Part shown: one piece after another, positions 54,464-63,567 of the stretch
Layout of the letters: the number at the start of each line of letters is the position of its first letter
How positions within the stretch are numbered: position 1 is the stretch's first letter
Assembly: GCF_021390595.1 (NCBI RefSeq)
Contig: NZ_JAJEJR010000001.1
Location: 1,922,001-1,986,000, forward strand
DNA: 64,000 nt
Direction: 5' to 3'
Source of the DNA: Paraburkholderia sp. HP33-1
GTDB lineage: Bacteria > Pseudomonadota > Gammaproteobacteria > Burkholderiales > Burkholderiaceae
Program-made: the position numbers and the translations under genes
Notes under the pieces: model-generated
Databases searched by the model: none
Told to the model about the DNA's origin: nothing
What the model saw: only the letters and a program-made list of their open reading frames with translations

Positions 54464-54678
54464 CTGCAATCCACTACGTTGCGGCCCGAGCATTCTATCA
54501 GGGAGCGCAGGGGTGTTCAGCGCTCACCGGAAAGCAGAAACCCGCCAATTCGCGGACTATCGGGCATTTGACGGTGCTTCGACGTGGACTTAGAGTAAGT
54601 CGTCAGGTCGCACGACGCGCGCGGCGCTCAAGTAGCGCGGCACGCGGATGTTTTCCGCTCGTCGAAGTCGATGCCGCG

Positions 54679-54915
54679 ATGTCATTCAAACCGATCGGTC
54701 ACTGCCGTACTTTTCCCGTCGTGAATCCGCAACCGGTCTGCGCCGCGCAGTCCGTGAGGTGCGGTCCTCACGCCCTGCGGCGCTTGAGCAAGCGTGCCGT
54801 GTTGGCAGCGGTTGCCGCGACGGCGCTGCTTTCCGGTTGCGGCGTCTTTTGCGGTGGCGCGGCGGCAAGTGGCGGCGCCTATGCCGGCGGCTGCGGGACG
54901 AGCGTGCGGTTCTAG
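54679..54915 (+). CDS. Small Gly/Cys-rich lipoprotein
   Basis: 78 residues from the ATG at 54679. After a basic segment (RRLSKR) there is a hydrophobic stretch and lipobox LLSGC, then CGVFCGGAAASGGAYAGGCGTSVRF with four Cys in or after the lipobox. Short lipoproteins with this Cys/Gly pattern are, as far as I recall, common in Burkholderia. The signal region is long for this start, so a later non-ATG start is possible. The function is unknown. Confidence 0.6.
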   Translation: MSFKPIGHCRTFPVVNPQPVCAAQSVRCGPHALRRLSKRAVLAAVAATALLSGCGVFCGGAAASGGAYAGGCGTSVRF

Positions 54916-54960
54916 CTGGCGGCTCGCGAGACAGGCGCGAGTTCGACGCAGCCCCCCCCT

Positions 54961-55560
54961 TTAGCCCTGCCCGACCAACGGCCACCGCGCGAGCACGATA
55001 TGCCGGGTTCGCCCGAGCAAACTGTGCATCAGCGCAAACTCCCGCACATTCCAGCACGCCGGCTCGGCCGGGCGGCGCGCGATCCACGGCAGCCCGTACG
55101 CCAGCGTCACGTGCGGCGTAAAACGCGCGTCGGGCTCGATGCCGCCGGCCTTCAACCCCGCTTCGAGCGCATCGTGAAGTGCTTGCAGGCCACGCACTCC
55201 GTGCTCGCCAACCAGCACCGCCGGCCCGAGCCGGGGCTTTTTCGCGAAGCTCGCGACCGCATCGAATTCGACCGTGAACGGCGCTATGCTGACCGACGCC
55301 GCCGCCCGCTTCGCTGCCTCGACCACATCCGTCGGCAGGCCGCCCGCGAAATTCCCGAGATGCCTGAGCGTGACGTGCAAGCGGTTCGCAGCAAGCGGTT
55401 TGCCGCGCACGCCGCTGCGCCCTCGCGCATCCACGCAAAGCTGCTGCGCGAACTTCGCGATACCGGCCGCGGTGTTGGCGTCGGGATAGACCGCGAAAAA
55501 GAGCCCGTCGGTAGGCGGGGGCGGCGCCTCGAGCCCGGGCAACCACAGTTGTTCAGGCAT
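54961..55560 (-). CDS. thpR: RNA 2',3'-cyclic phosphodiesterase (2'-5' RNA ligase family)
   Basis: 199 residues from the ATG at 55560 (MPEQLWLPG). The two HxTx motifs, HVTLRHLG and HVTLAYG, form the active site of the 2H phosphoesterase fold. The family opens 2',3'-cyclic phosphates and can ligate tRNA halves in vitro. A LexA-type box lies about 75 bases upstream of the start, so SOS control is possible. It is otherwise a single gene. Confidence 0.9.
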   Translation of the reverse strand: MPEQLWLPGLEAPPPPTDGLFFAVYPDANTAAGIAKFAQQLCVDARGRSGVRGKPLAANRLHVTLRHLGNFAGGLPTDVVEAAKRAAASVSIAPFTVEFDAVASFAKKPRLGPAVLVGEHGVRGLQALHDALEAGLKAGGIEPDARFTPHVTLAYGLPWIARRPAEPACWNVREFALMHSLLGRTRHIVLARWPLVGQG

Positions 55561-55633
55561 TGCGCCTCGTTCCCTCGCTGATTCTTTCTGCCGATCCGCA
55601 CACCGCCGCACAGGCGACCCATTGCAGCCATGA

Positions 55634-55653
55634 TACTGTATATTCATACAGTA
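55634..55653. promoter_or_regulatory. LexA (SOS) box upstream of thpR
   Basis: TACTGTATATTCATACAGTA matches the E. coli-type LexA consensus (CTGT-N8-ACAG inside TACTG...CAGTA) with an AT-rich core and near-perfect symmetry. The only gene it can serve at short range is thpR on the minus strand; the LysR gene on the other side ends here rather than begins. Confidence 0.75.
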
Positions 55654-55680
55654 TCACAGGCCGCTCGCGAAAACAGGGCG

Positions 55681-56583
55681 CTATAGGCCGGCCGGCTTGC
55701 CGATGCGCTCGTACCAAAGCTCGATAAACGACTCGGCCGCCGGCGACAGCGAATGCTCGGCGCGCCGGATCAGGTTCACGTCGCGCGTGACGAGCGGCGC
55801 TTCGAGCCTGCGCGCAACCAGATCGCGGTGCGGAAACGAGCCGAGCAGAATGCCCGGAAAAATCGCGATGCCGAGACCCGCCTGCACCATCGAGAGCCCG
55901 GTCGTCATATAGGACACCTCATATTCCACCGCCTTGCGCATGCCGAGCGTGAACAGCGTTTCGTCGATCAGCTTGCGGATGCCGCTCGTCGACCTGATGC
56001 CGATCCACGGATACTGCAGCGCATCCTTCCAGCTCACGCGCCGCTTCTTCGCAAGCGGCGAATCCTTGCGGCAGAACGCGCACAGATTGTCGCGCGCAAG
56101 GCATTGCAGCGTGATGCCCTCGGGCCGCTCGCTAATCGTGCCGATGCCGAACTCGACGTCGCCCGTCAGCGTCGACGCGGTCAGGCGGTCGGGCGCGGCG
56201 TCGTCGACCGAGACCTCGATATTCGGATACAGCGCGCGATATTCGGCGAGCAGCGTCGGCACGATCGCCGCCGCGATCGACGGCGTCGCCGCAAAGCGCA
56301 ACTGACCGCGCTCGCGCCCGGCCAGCTCCTTCACGCTCGACTGGATCGACTCGAGATCGCGCAGCATCCGCTCGACGGTCGGCAGGATTTCGTGCGCGGC
56401 CGCGGTCGGCCGCAGCGAGCGCGACGTACGGTCGAACAGACGCAGGCCGAGCGCCTCCTCCAATTGCCGGATCAATACGCTGACCGCCGGCTGCGTGATG
56501 AACATCTCGTCGGCCGCGCGCGTCAGCACGCCGAAGCGGCACACGAGCGCGAACGCGCGCAACTGCCTGATGGTTGGGGTCAT
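55681..56583 (-). CDS. LysR-family regulator (hydroxyproline/amidohydrolase cluster)
   Basis: 300 residues from the ATG at 56583. HTH: IRQLRAFALVCRFGVLTRAADEMFITQPAVSVLIRQLEEALGLRLFDR; the effector domain follows. It is divergent from the MFS transporter across 137 bases, which makes it the probable activator of the transporter-amidohydrolase-dehydratase group. Confidence 0.92.
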   Translation of the reverse strand: MTPTIRQLRAFALVCRFGVLTRAADEMFITQPAVSVLIRQLEEALGLRLFDRTSRSLRPTAAAHEILPTVERMLRDLESIQSSVKELAGRERGQLRFAATPSIAAAIVPTLLAEYRALYPNIEVSVDDAAPDRLTASTLTGDVEFGIGTISERPEGITLQCLARDNLCAFCRKDSPLAKKRRVSWKDALQYPWIGIRSTSGIRKLIDETLFTLGMRKAVEYEVSYMTTGLSMVQAGLGIAIFPGILLGSFPHRDLVARRLEAPLVTRDVNLIRRAEHSLSPAAESFIELWYERIGKPAGL

Positions 56584-56720
56584 GAACGCGCAATCATAAA
56601 GTTACTTTATGGAGCCATTGATTTTGTTCGATTGTTTTCATTCGAACAGTACCCTACATTGCTTTCCCACACATCGAGCATCCGTTCAGAAAGCGACACG
56701 CACAACGACAGGAGACAGTC

Positions 56721-58004
56721 GTGACAGCAATCGATTCACGCAAACGCTGGGTCGGCGCGGTGGCGTCGACGCTCGGCAACGTGCTCGAGTGGTACGACTT
56801 CGTCGTGTTCGGCTTTCTGTCGATCATCATCGCCAGGCAGTTCTTCCCCAGCGACAGCGAGTACGCCGCGCTGATGCTCACCACCGCGACGTTCGGCGCG
56901 GGCTTCGTCGTGCGGCCGCTCGGCGGGATTCTGCTCGGCATGTACGCGGACCGCAAAGGCCGCAAGGCGGGCCTCACGCTCGTCATCGCCATGATGACGG
57001 TGGCCGCCGCGATGATCGCGCTTACCCCGGGTTTCCAGCAGATCGGCCTGATCGCGCCGGCGATCGTGCTGTGCGCGCGTCTGTTGCAAGGCATTTCGGC
57101 CGGCGGCGAATTCGGCACCGCGACTGCAATGTTGATCGAATACGCGCCGAAAACACGACGCAATCTGTACGGCAGCTGGCAGATGTTCGCGCAGGCATTC
57201 GGCGCTTTGCTTGCGGTCGCGATGGGCAGCGCGCTCACGCATCTGTTCACGCATGAGGCGCTTGAATCGTGGGCGTGGCGTATTCCGTTCCTGCTTGGTC
57301 TGCTGATCGGCCCGGTCGGCTTCTATATCCGTCGCAATCTGCCGGAAACCGAGGCCTTCCAGAAGCTCGGCCCGCGCATGAAGGTGCCTCTCTCTCGCGT
57401 CGTCATGCACTATCCGCGCGAGTTGTTCGTCGCGACCGCGCTGTCCGCCGCGCTTAACGTGATGGCCTACGTGATCATCACGTATCTGCCGATTTACGCG
57501 GTGCAGAACCTGCACATGCCAGTGACGCTGCCGTTTTCCGTGCTGCTCGCGAGCGTGCTGCTGCGCGTCGTGACGATTCCACTGTTCGGTTGTCTGGCGG
57601 ATCGCATCGGCGGCGAGCGCATGATTCGCGTCGCGCTCACGCTGTTTCTGATCGTGCTGTACCCCGCTTACTACTGGATCGTCAACGCACCGTCGTTCGC
57701 GTCGATCGTAACGGTCGAACTCTCTTTCGCGCTTTTGATCAGCGCGTCGAACGCGCCGATTCCGGCCGCGCTCGCCGGTCTGTTCCCGACCGAAGTCCGT
57801 TCGACCGGCCTCGCGATCTCATACAACATCGGCGCGGCCGTTTTCGGCGGCTTCTCGCCGATGGTGCTCACGTGGCTGCTGCACGTGAGCGGCAACAACA
57901 TGATGCCCGCGCATTTCTGCGCCGTGTTCTTCGCGCTGGGCCTGATCGGCGCGCTCATGCTGAAGCACCGCGCGTCGCCGGTGAACGAGTTCGCCACCCA
58001 GTAA
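56721..58004 (+). CDS. MFS transporter (metabolite:H+ symporter type)
   Basis: 427 residues from a GTG at 56721 with GGAGA upstream. The sequence opens VASTLGNVLEWYDFVVFGFLSII, the metabolite:H+ symporter signature, and has GGILLGMYADRKGRKAGLT as the loop 2-3 motif. Twelve TM helices are indicated. The family imports carboxylates, amino acids or betaines. The neighbouring genes suggest a hydroxyproline or aromatic acid derivative. Confidence 0.9.
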   Translation: MTAIDSRKRWVGAVASTLGNVLEWYDFVVFGFLSIIIARQFFPSDSEYAALMLTTATFGAGFVVRPLGGILLGMYADRKGRKAGLTLVIAMMTVAAAMIALTPGFQQIGLIAPAIVLCARLLQGISAGGEFGTATAMLIEYAPKTRRNLYGSWQMFAQAFGALLAVAMGSALTHLFTHEALESWAWRIPFLLGLLIGPVGFYIRRNLPETEAFQKLGPRMKVPLSRVVMHYPRELFVATALSAALNVMAYVIITYLPIYAVQNLHMPVTLPFSVLLASVLLRVVTIPLFGCLADRIGGERMIRVALTLFLIVLYPAYYWIVNAPSFASIVTVELSFALLISASNAPIPAALAGLFPTEVRSTGLAISYNIGAAVFGGFSPMVLTWLLHVSGNNMMPAHFCAVFFALGLIGALMLKHRASPVNEFATQ

Positions 58005-58130
58005 CGCGCTCCATTTTCCTCTTACACGCACGGCGATTCGAATCGATCAGGAGATCGAATCGACCGGCCGACGATACTGAAGGCGCACGCCGCGCCTTCA
58101 TTCGATGACTCTCTCTCCCGGAGATCCCGC

Positions 58131-59111
58131 ATGCCTGTGATTGACGTTCATACGCACATCTTCACCCACAAATGGCTCGAGCTGCTGCGGCGGCGCGGCG
58201 GCGCGTACAACATCCAGACGCGCCCCGACGGGCAGCAGGAAATGTTTCGCGGCAACACGCCGGTCGTGATTCCGCAAAAAGGCCACTTCGATTTCGACAT
58301 GCGCATCCGTCAGATGGACGAATCGGGCATCGACATTTCGGTCGTCTCGCTGACCTGCCCGAACGTGTACTGGGGCGATCAGGAAACCAGTTGCCTCGCC
58401 GCGCGCGAATCGAACGACACGATTGCCGAAGCGCAGGCCAGATACCCCGGGCGCATCCGCTGGTTCACGTCGCTGCCGTGGGAGTATCCGCAAGCGGCGC
58501 TCGACGAACTGCGCCGCACCTGCGAGAACGGTGCGAGCGGCGTAATGGTGCTCGCGAATATCGGGGGACGCAGCCTCACCGATCCGATGTTCGCGCCGAT
58601 CTGGGCCGAGATCGATCGTCGCGCGCTGCCGGTGCTCGTGCATCCGACCGATCCGCCCGGCGCCGAACTGATGGACATGACGAAGTTCGATCTGAGCTGG
58701 GCCGTCGGCTTCATGTTCGACACGACGCTCGCGATCACGCGGATGATCTTCGAAGGCTTCTTCGACCAGTATCCGAATCTGAAGATCATCGCGTCGCATG
58801 CGGGTGGCGCTTTACCTTATCTCGCCGGCCGCTTCGAGAAAGGCAACGAGGTCGAGATCCCGCAACGCCGCAAGATGAAGCGCAAGCCGATCGACTATCT
58901 GCGTCATATCTACTACGACTGCATCACGTATAGCCCGGGGTCGCTCGATTTTCTCGTCTCGGTGGTCGGCGCGGACCGCGTGATGTTCGGCACCGACTGG
59001 CCGCATCAGGTGTACGACATTCGCGGTGCCTTCGCCAACACCGCGCGGCTGCCGAAGGAGCAATGCGACGCAATCCGCGGCAACAACGCGCTGCGGGTGT
59101 TCGGATTCTGA
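58131..59111 (+). CDS. ACMSD-like amidohydrolase/decarboxylase
   Basis: 326 residues. A TIM-barrel metalloenzyme with IDVHTHIF (two metal His), VLVHPTDPP, IIASHAGGALPYLAGRF and FGTDWPH, matching the 2-amino-3-carboxymuconate-6-semialdehyde decarboxylase (ACMSD) family. Such enzymes decarboxylate aromatic or muconate acids without a cofactor other than Zn or Mn. The substrate is unknown here. It is downstream of the MFS gene by 126 bases and likely in one operon with it. Confidence 0.87.
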   Translation: MPVIDVHTHIFTHKWLELLRRRGGAYNIQTRPDGQQEMFRGNTPVVIPQKGHFDFDMRIRQMDESGIDISVVSLTCPNVYWGDQETSCLAARESNDTIAEAQARYPGRIRWFTSLPWEYPQAALDELRRTCENGASGVMVLANIGGRSLTDPMFAPIWAEIDRRALPVLVHPTDPPGAELMDMTKFDLSWAVGFMFDTTLAITRMIFEGFFDQYPNLKIIASHAGGALPYLAGRFEKGNEVEIPQRRKMKRKPIDYLRHIYYDCITYSPGSLDFLVSVVGADRVMFGTDWPHQVYDIRGAFANTARLPKEQCDAIRGNNALRVFGF

Positions 59112-59187
59112 CGCGAGTCGCGGCGGCAACGAGGACGTGATGCGCCGGGATACACTGGCACCTCCGTCCTCGCAACGGCACACGTCC

Positions 59188-60195
59188 ATGAAAGCGACCC
59201 GCACCCTTTCGACCGTCGAAGTGCATACAGGCGGAGAAGCGTTCCGCATCGTCACGAGCGGACTGCCGCGTCTGCCGGGCGACACGATCGTGCAGCGCCG
59301 CGCGTGGCTGAAGGACAACGCCGACGAGATTCGCCGAGCGTTGATGTTCGAGCCGCGTGGTCACGCCGACATGTACGGCGGCTACCTGACCGAGCCGGTC
59401 TCTCGCGATGCCGACTTCGGCGTGATCTTCGTGCACAACGAAGGCTATAGCGATCACTGCGGACACGGCGTGATCGCGCTCGCGACGGCCGCCGTCGAGC
59501 TCGGCTGGGTCCAGCGCACGAGTCCGCAGACGCGCGTGGGCATCGATGCGCCTTGCGGCTTCATCGAGGCCTTCGTCGAATGGGACGGCGAGCACACCGG
59601 CCGCGTGCGTTTCGTCAACGTGCCATCGTTTCTGTGGAAGCGCGACGTTAGCGTCGACACACCGTCCTTCGGCAAGGTCACCGGCGACATCGCCTATGGC
59701 GGCGCGTTCTATTTCTATGTCGACGGCGCGCCGTTCGATCTGGCGATACGCGAGTCCGAAGTCGAACGCTTGATCCGCTTCGGCGCCGAAGTAAAGGAAG
59801 CCGCGAACGATGCGTTTGCCGTGCAACACCCGGACATTCCGGAAATCAACCACATCTACGGAACCATCATCGCGAACGCGCCGCGTCATCCAGGCTCGAC
59901 GCAGGCGAACTGCTGCGTGTTCGCCGATCGCGAGGTCGATCGTTCGCCGACCGGTTCCGGCACCGCCGGCCGCGTCGCGCAGCTATACCAACGCGGTCAG
60001 CTCGGCGCGAACGACACGCTCGTCAACGAATCGATCGTCGGCACGATATTCAGGGCACGCGTGCTGCGCGAAACGTCGGTCCACGGAATACCGGCAGTGA
60101 TTCCCGAGGTGGAAGGCGACGCGTATATCTGCGGGTTCGCACAGTGGATCGTGGATGAGCGGGATCCGCTGGCCTATGGTTTTCTGGTGCGCTGA
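59188..60195 (+). CDS. trans-3-hydroxy-L-proline dehydratase (proline racemase family)
   Basis: 335 residues from the ATG at 59188. The family position one is Cys91 (HCGHG). Position two, Cys in racemases, is Thr255 (DRSPTGSGTAGR). A Cys/Thr pair is known to convert the racemase fold into the trans-3-hydroxy-L-proline dehydratase seen in mammals and bacteria, so dehydration rather than racemisation is predicted. It lies 76 bases after the ACMSD-like gene. Confidence 0.85.
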   Translation: MKATRTLSTVEVHTGGEAFRIVTSGLPRLPGDTIVQRRAWLKDNADEIRRALMFEPRGHADMYGGYLTEPVSRDADFGVIFVHNEGYSDHCGHGVIALATAAVELGWVQRTSPQTRVGIDAPCGFIEAFVEWDGEHTGRVRFVNVPSFLWKRDVSVDTPSFGKVTGDIAYGGAFYFYVDGAPFDLAIRESEVERLIRFGAEVKEAANDAFAVQHPDIPEINHIYGTIIANAPRHPGSTQANCCVFADREVDRSPTGSGTAGRVAQLYQRGQLGANDTLVNESIVGTIFRARVLRETSVHGIPAVIPEVEGDAYICGFAQWIVDERDPLAYGFLVR

Positions 60196-60432
60196 TCGGG
60201 CTACTGCCGGGCCCCCCCAAAAAAACCACTGCTGACACGGCAGCGTCATTTTTCCAGGATGTTCTGCGGATTGCCAAACTTCTGCTACTTTAAAGTGGCG
60301 TCGCGCTTTCTCGTCCGCGTTGCGGGTCGAGTCAAAACGCATGATCGCGGATGCGGTCATCGCGGCCAGCCTACGGAACCCTGCGCGAGCTCCCTTGTGA
60401 GTTGGTATTGACCTGAACGGAAGGAGACAGTC

Positions 60433-61533
60433 GTGAGCGCCATGATGAAAGCCGCCGTATTCGTCGAACCGGGCCGTATCGAGCTAGCCGATAAGCCCAT
60501 GCCCGAGGTAGGCGCCAACGATGCGCTGGTGCGCATTACGACCACCACGATCTGCGGCACCGATGTGCACATTCTGAAAGGCGAGTATCCGGTCGCCAAA
60601 GGCCTGACCGTCGGCCACGAGCCGGTTGGCGTGATCGAAAAGCTCGGCAGCGCGGTGAGCGGCTACGAGGAAGGTCAGCGCGTGATTGCCGGTGCGATCT
60701 GTCCCAATTTCAATTCGTACGCGGCGCAAGACGGCGTCCCGTCGCAGGACGGCAGCTATCTGATCGCCAAAGGCCAGTGTGGCTGCCACGGCTATAAGGC
60801 GACTGCGGGCTGGCGGTTCGGCAACCTGATCGATGGCACCCAGGCCGAATACGTGCTGGTACCCGACGCGCAAGCGAACCTCGCGCCGGTCCCCGACGGC
60901 CTGAGCGACGAGCAGGTGCTGATGTGTCCCGACATCATGTCGACCGGCTTCAAGGGCGCGGAGAACGCCAACATCCGGATCGGCGACACGGTGGCGGTGT
61001 TCGCGCAAGGGCCGATCGGCCTGTGCGCGACCGCGGGTGCACGCCTCCTGGGCGCGACCACGATCATCGCGGTGGATGGCAACGACCATCGTCTAGAGAT
61101 GGCGCGCAAGATGGGCGCCGACGTCACGCTGAACTTCAAGAATTGCGACGTGATCGACGAGATCCTCAAGCTGACGGGCGGCCGCGGCGTCGATTCGTCG
61201 ATCGAAGCGCTCGGCACCCAGGGCACGTTCGAATCGGCGTTGCGCATCCTCAAGCCGGGCGGCACGCTGTCGAGTCTCGGCGTCTACTCGTCCGATCTGA
61301 CGATTCCGCTGGCGGCATTCGCGGCGGGCCTCGGCGATCACAAGATCAATACGGCACTGTGCCCTGGCGGAAAAGAGCGCATGAGACGTCTGATGAACGT
61401 GATCGAGTCCGGCCGCGCCGACCTCGGCGCACTGGTCACGCATCACTACAAGCTCGATGACATCGTGGCCGCCTACGAGCTGTTTGCAAATCAGCGGGAC
61501 GGTGTGCTGAAGGTGGCGATCAAGCCGCATTGA
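60433..61533 (+). CDS. Zinc-dependent alcohol dehydrogenase (MDR family)
   Basis: 366 residues from a GTG at 60433 with AAGGAGA upstream. The catalytic zinc ligands are in ICGTDVHI and VGHEPVG; the Rossmann motif AQGPIGL lies near 195. It resembles secondary-alcohol or isopropanol-type dehydrogenases (KFSN-like segment GWRFGNLIDG). The usual structural four-Cys lobe is not in its normal form. The gap before it (60196-60432) contains a C7A7 run near 60212 but no element I trust. Confidence 0.9.
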   Translation: MSAMMKAAVFVEPGRIELADKPMPEVGANDALVRITTTTICGTDVHILKGEYPVAKGLTVGHEPVGVIEKLGSAVSGYEEGQRVIAGAICPNFNSYAAQDGVPSQDGSYLIAKGQCGCHGYKATAGWRFGNLIDGTQAEYVLVPDAQANLAPVPDGLSDEQVLMCPDIMSTGFKGAENANIRIGDTVAVFAQGPIGLCATAGARLLGATTIIAVDGNDHRLEMARKMGADVTLNFKNCDVIDEILKLTGGRGVDSSIEALGTQGTFESALRILKPGGTLSSLGVYSSDLTIPLAAFAAGLGDHKINTALCPGGKERMRRLMNVIESGRADLGALVTHHYKLDDIVAAYELFANQRDGVLKVAIKPH

Positions 61534-61768
61534 TGGCGGCATGCGAAGCACGGGCGATGTGCCGACGCGGCGGGCGGCGTCGGCCGCGCCGGGGAGCGTC
61601 AACAACGGGAGGGGCTCAATCCGACCTCCGGTTCTTACCGCGACTTCTACCGCCAACCTGTTTCGCTGGCCGGCGACATCCACCGATAGCTGCCGTGATG
61701 CATTTTTTTAAATCAACACGTTACGGCAGTTTTTCGATGACTCACGATATTCCCCGAAGGATCTGATT

Positions 61769-63352
61769 TCACTCCCACTCGATCGTCGCAGGCGGCTTGC
61801 CCGAGATGTCATAAACCACCCGGTTGATCCCGCGCACCTCATTGATGATCCTGTTCGACACGTGCCCAAGCAACTCGTGCGGCAGATGCGCCCAATGCGC
61901 GGTCATGAAGTCGAGCGTCTGAACCGCGCGCAGCGCGACGACGTACTCGTAGGTACGGCCATCGCCCATCACGCCGACGCTCTTCACCGGCAGGAACACC
62001 GCGAACGCCTGGCTCGTCAGGTCATACCAGGACTTGCCGGTTTCCTTGTCGATCGTGTTGCGCAACGTCTCGATGAAAATCGCGTCCGCGCGACGCAGCA
62101 GGTCCGCGAAATCGCGCTTTACTTCACCGAGGATCCGCACGCCCAGACCCGGGCCCGGGAACGGATGGCGATACACCATCGAGTGCGGCAGACCGAGCTT
62201 CACGCCCAGTTCGCGCACTTCGTCCTTGAACAGCTCGCGCAGCGGCTCGAGCAGCTTCAGGTTCAGCGTCTCGGGCAGACCACCGACGTTGTGGTGGCTC
62301 TTGATGGTTTGCGCGGCCTTCTTGCCCTTGCCCGCCGATTCGATCACGTCCGGATAGATCGTGCCCTGCGCGAGCCACTTCGCGTCCGTCAGCTTGCCCG
62401 CTTCAGCCTGGAACACTTCGACGAATTCCGCGCCGATGATCTTGCGCTTCGCTTCCGGATCGGTCACACCGGCGAGCTTGCCGAGGAAGGCCTCGCTCGC
62501 GTCGACGTGAATGACCTTCACGCCGAGGTGATCGGCGAACAACGCCATTACCTGTTCGGCTTCGTTCAGACGCAGCAGGCCATGATCGACGAATACGCAG
62601 GTCAGCTGATCGCCGATCGCGCGATGCAGCAGCGCCGCCGCCACCGACGAATCCACGCCGCCCGACAGGCCCAGAATGACGTGCTCATTACCAACCTGTT
62701 CGCGAATCTTCGCGACGGCCTCGTCGATGTAATGACCCATTTCCCAATCGGCCTTCGCGCCGCAGATCTGCAGCACGAAGCGTTCGAGCATCGCGCGGCC
62801 TTGCACCGTGTGCGTGACTTCGGGGTGCCATTGCAGGCCGTAGAAGCGGCGCTGTTCGTCGGCCATCGCGGCGATCGGGCACGAATCCGTCGATGCCATC
62901 AGCGCGAAGCCCGGCGGCATTTCCAGTACCTTGTCGCCGTGGCTCATCCACACCTTCAGCATGCCGTGACCTTCGGGCGTGGTGAAGTCGCTGATGCCCT
63001 CGAGCAGGCTCGTATGGTTGCGCGCGCGCACTTCGGCGTAGCCGAATTCGCGCAGATGACCGATGTCGACCTTGCCGCCGAGCTGCTGGGCCATCGCCTG
63101 CATGCCGTAGCAGATGCCAAGCACCGGCACGCCGAGTTCGAACACGGCTTGCGGCACGCGCGGCGTGTCTTCCTCGGTGACCGAGCTCGGCCCGCCGGAC
63201 AGGATCACGCCCTTCGGCGCGAAGTCGCGGATGAACGACGCGTCGACGTCGTACGGGTGGATTTCCGAATACACGTTGGCTTCGCGGACGCGACGTGCAA
63301 TCAGTTGGGTGACTTGCGAACCGAAGTCGAGAATCAGGATCTTGTCATGCAT
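61769..63352 (-). CDS. guaA: GMP synthetase (glutamine-hydrolysing)
   Basis: 527 residues. The glutaminase domain has GICYGMQ (Cys81) and LQWHPEV. The ATP-pyrophosphatase domain has GLSGGVDSS, and the C-terminal dimerisation domain ends [17 protein letters not shown]. It converts XMP to GMP. The 235 bases towards the dehydrogenase hold no supported gene. It is not part of the purine breakdown cluster. Confidence 0.98.
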   Translation of the reverse strand: MHDKILILDFGSQVTQLIARRVREANVYSEIHPYDVDASFIRDFAPKGVILSGGPSSVTEEDTPRVPQAVFELGVPVLGICYGMQAMAQQLGGKVDIGHLREFGYAEVRARNHTSLLEGISDFTTPEGHGMLKVWMSHGDKVLEMPPGFALMASTDSCPIAAMADEQRRFYGLQWHPEVTHTVQGRAMLERFVLQICGAKADWEMGHYIDEAVAKIREQVGNEHVILGLSGGVDSSVAAALLHRAIGDQLTCVFVDHGLLRLNEAEQVMALFADHLGVKVIHVDASEAFLGKLAGVTDPEAKRKIIGAEFVEVFQAEAGKLTDAKWLAQGTIYPDVIESAGKGKKAAQTIKSHHNVGGLPETLNLKLLEPLRELFKDEVRELGVKLGLPHSMVYRHPFPGPGLGVRILGEVKRDFADLLRRADAIFIETLRNTIDKETGKSWYDLTSQAFAVFLPVKSVGVMGDGRTYEYVVALRAVQTLDFMTAHWAHLPHELLGHVSNRIINEVRGINRVVYDISGKPPATIEWE

Positions 63353-63567
63353 GGCAGCGGACGGAATCAGAAGTGGGCGGATACGGAATGCCGCGCGCGA
63401 GGCGCGGCGTCGAATTCAAAGCAGTCCACGCGGCGACGGTCTCAGCGCGGCGCGGACAGCAAACATTACGGTGAAGCACACGGGCGCGGCCAGCCGCACG
63501 GCTTGCCGCCTGCGACGCGCGCGAACGAAACCCGGTAGCTTCGGCAAACGGCGTGGCGCAGCGCGCG

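Noticed and set aside
61530..61766. 78-codon ORF between the dehydrogenase and guaA
   Set aside because: Its first half is Arg/Gly/Pro-rich noise overlapping the end of the dehydrogenase gene, with no ribosome-binding site or conserved pattern.
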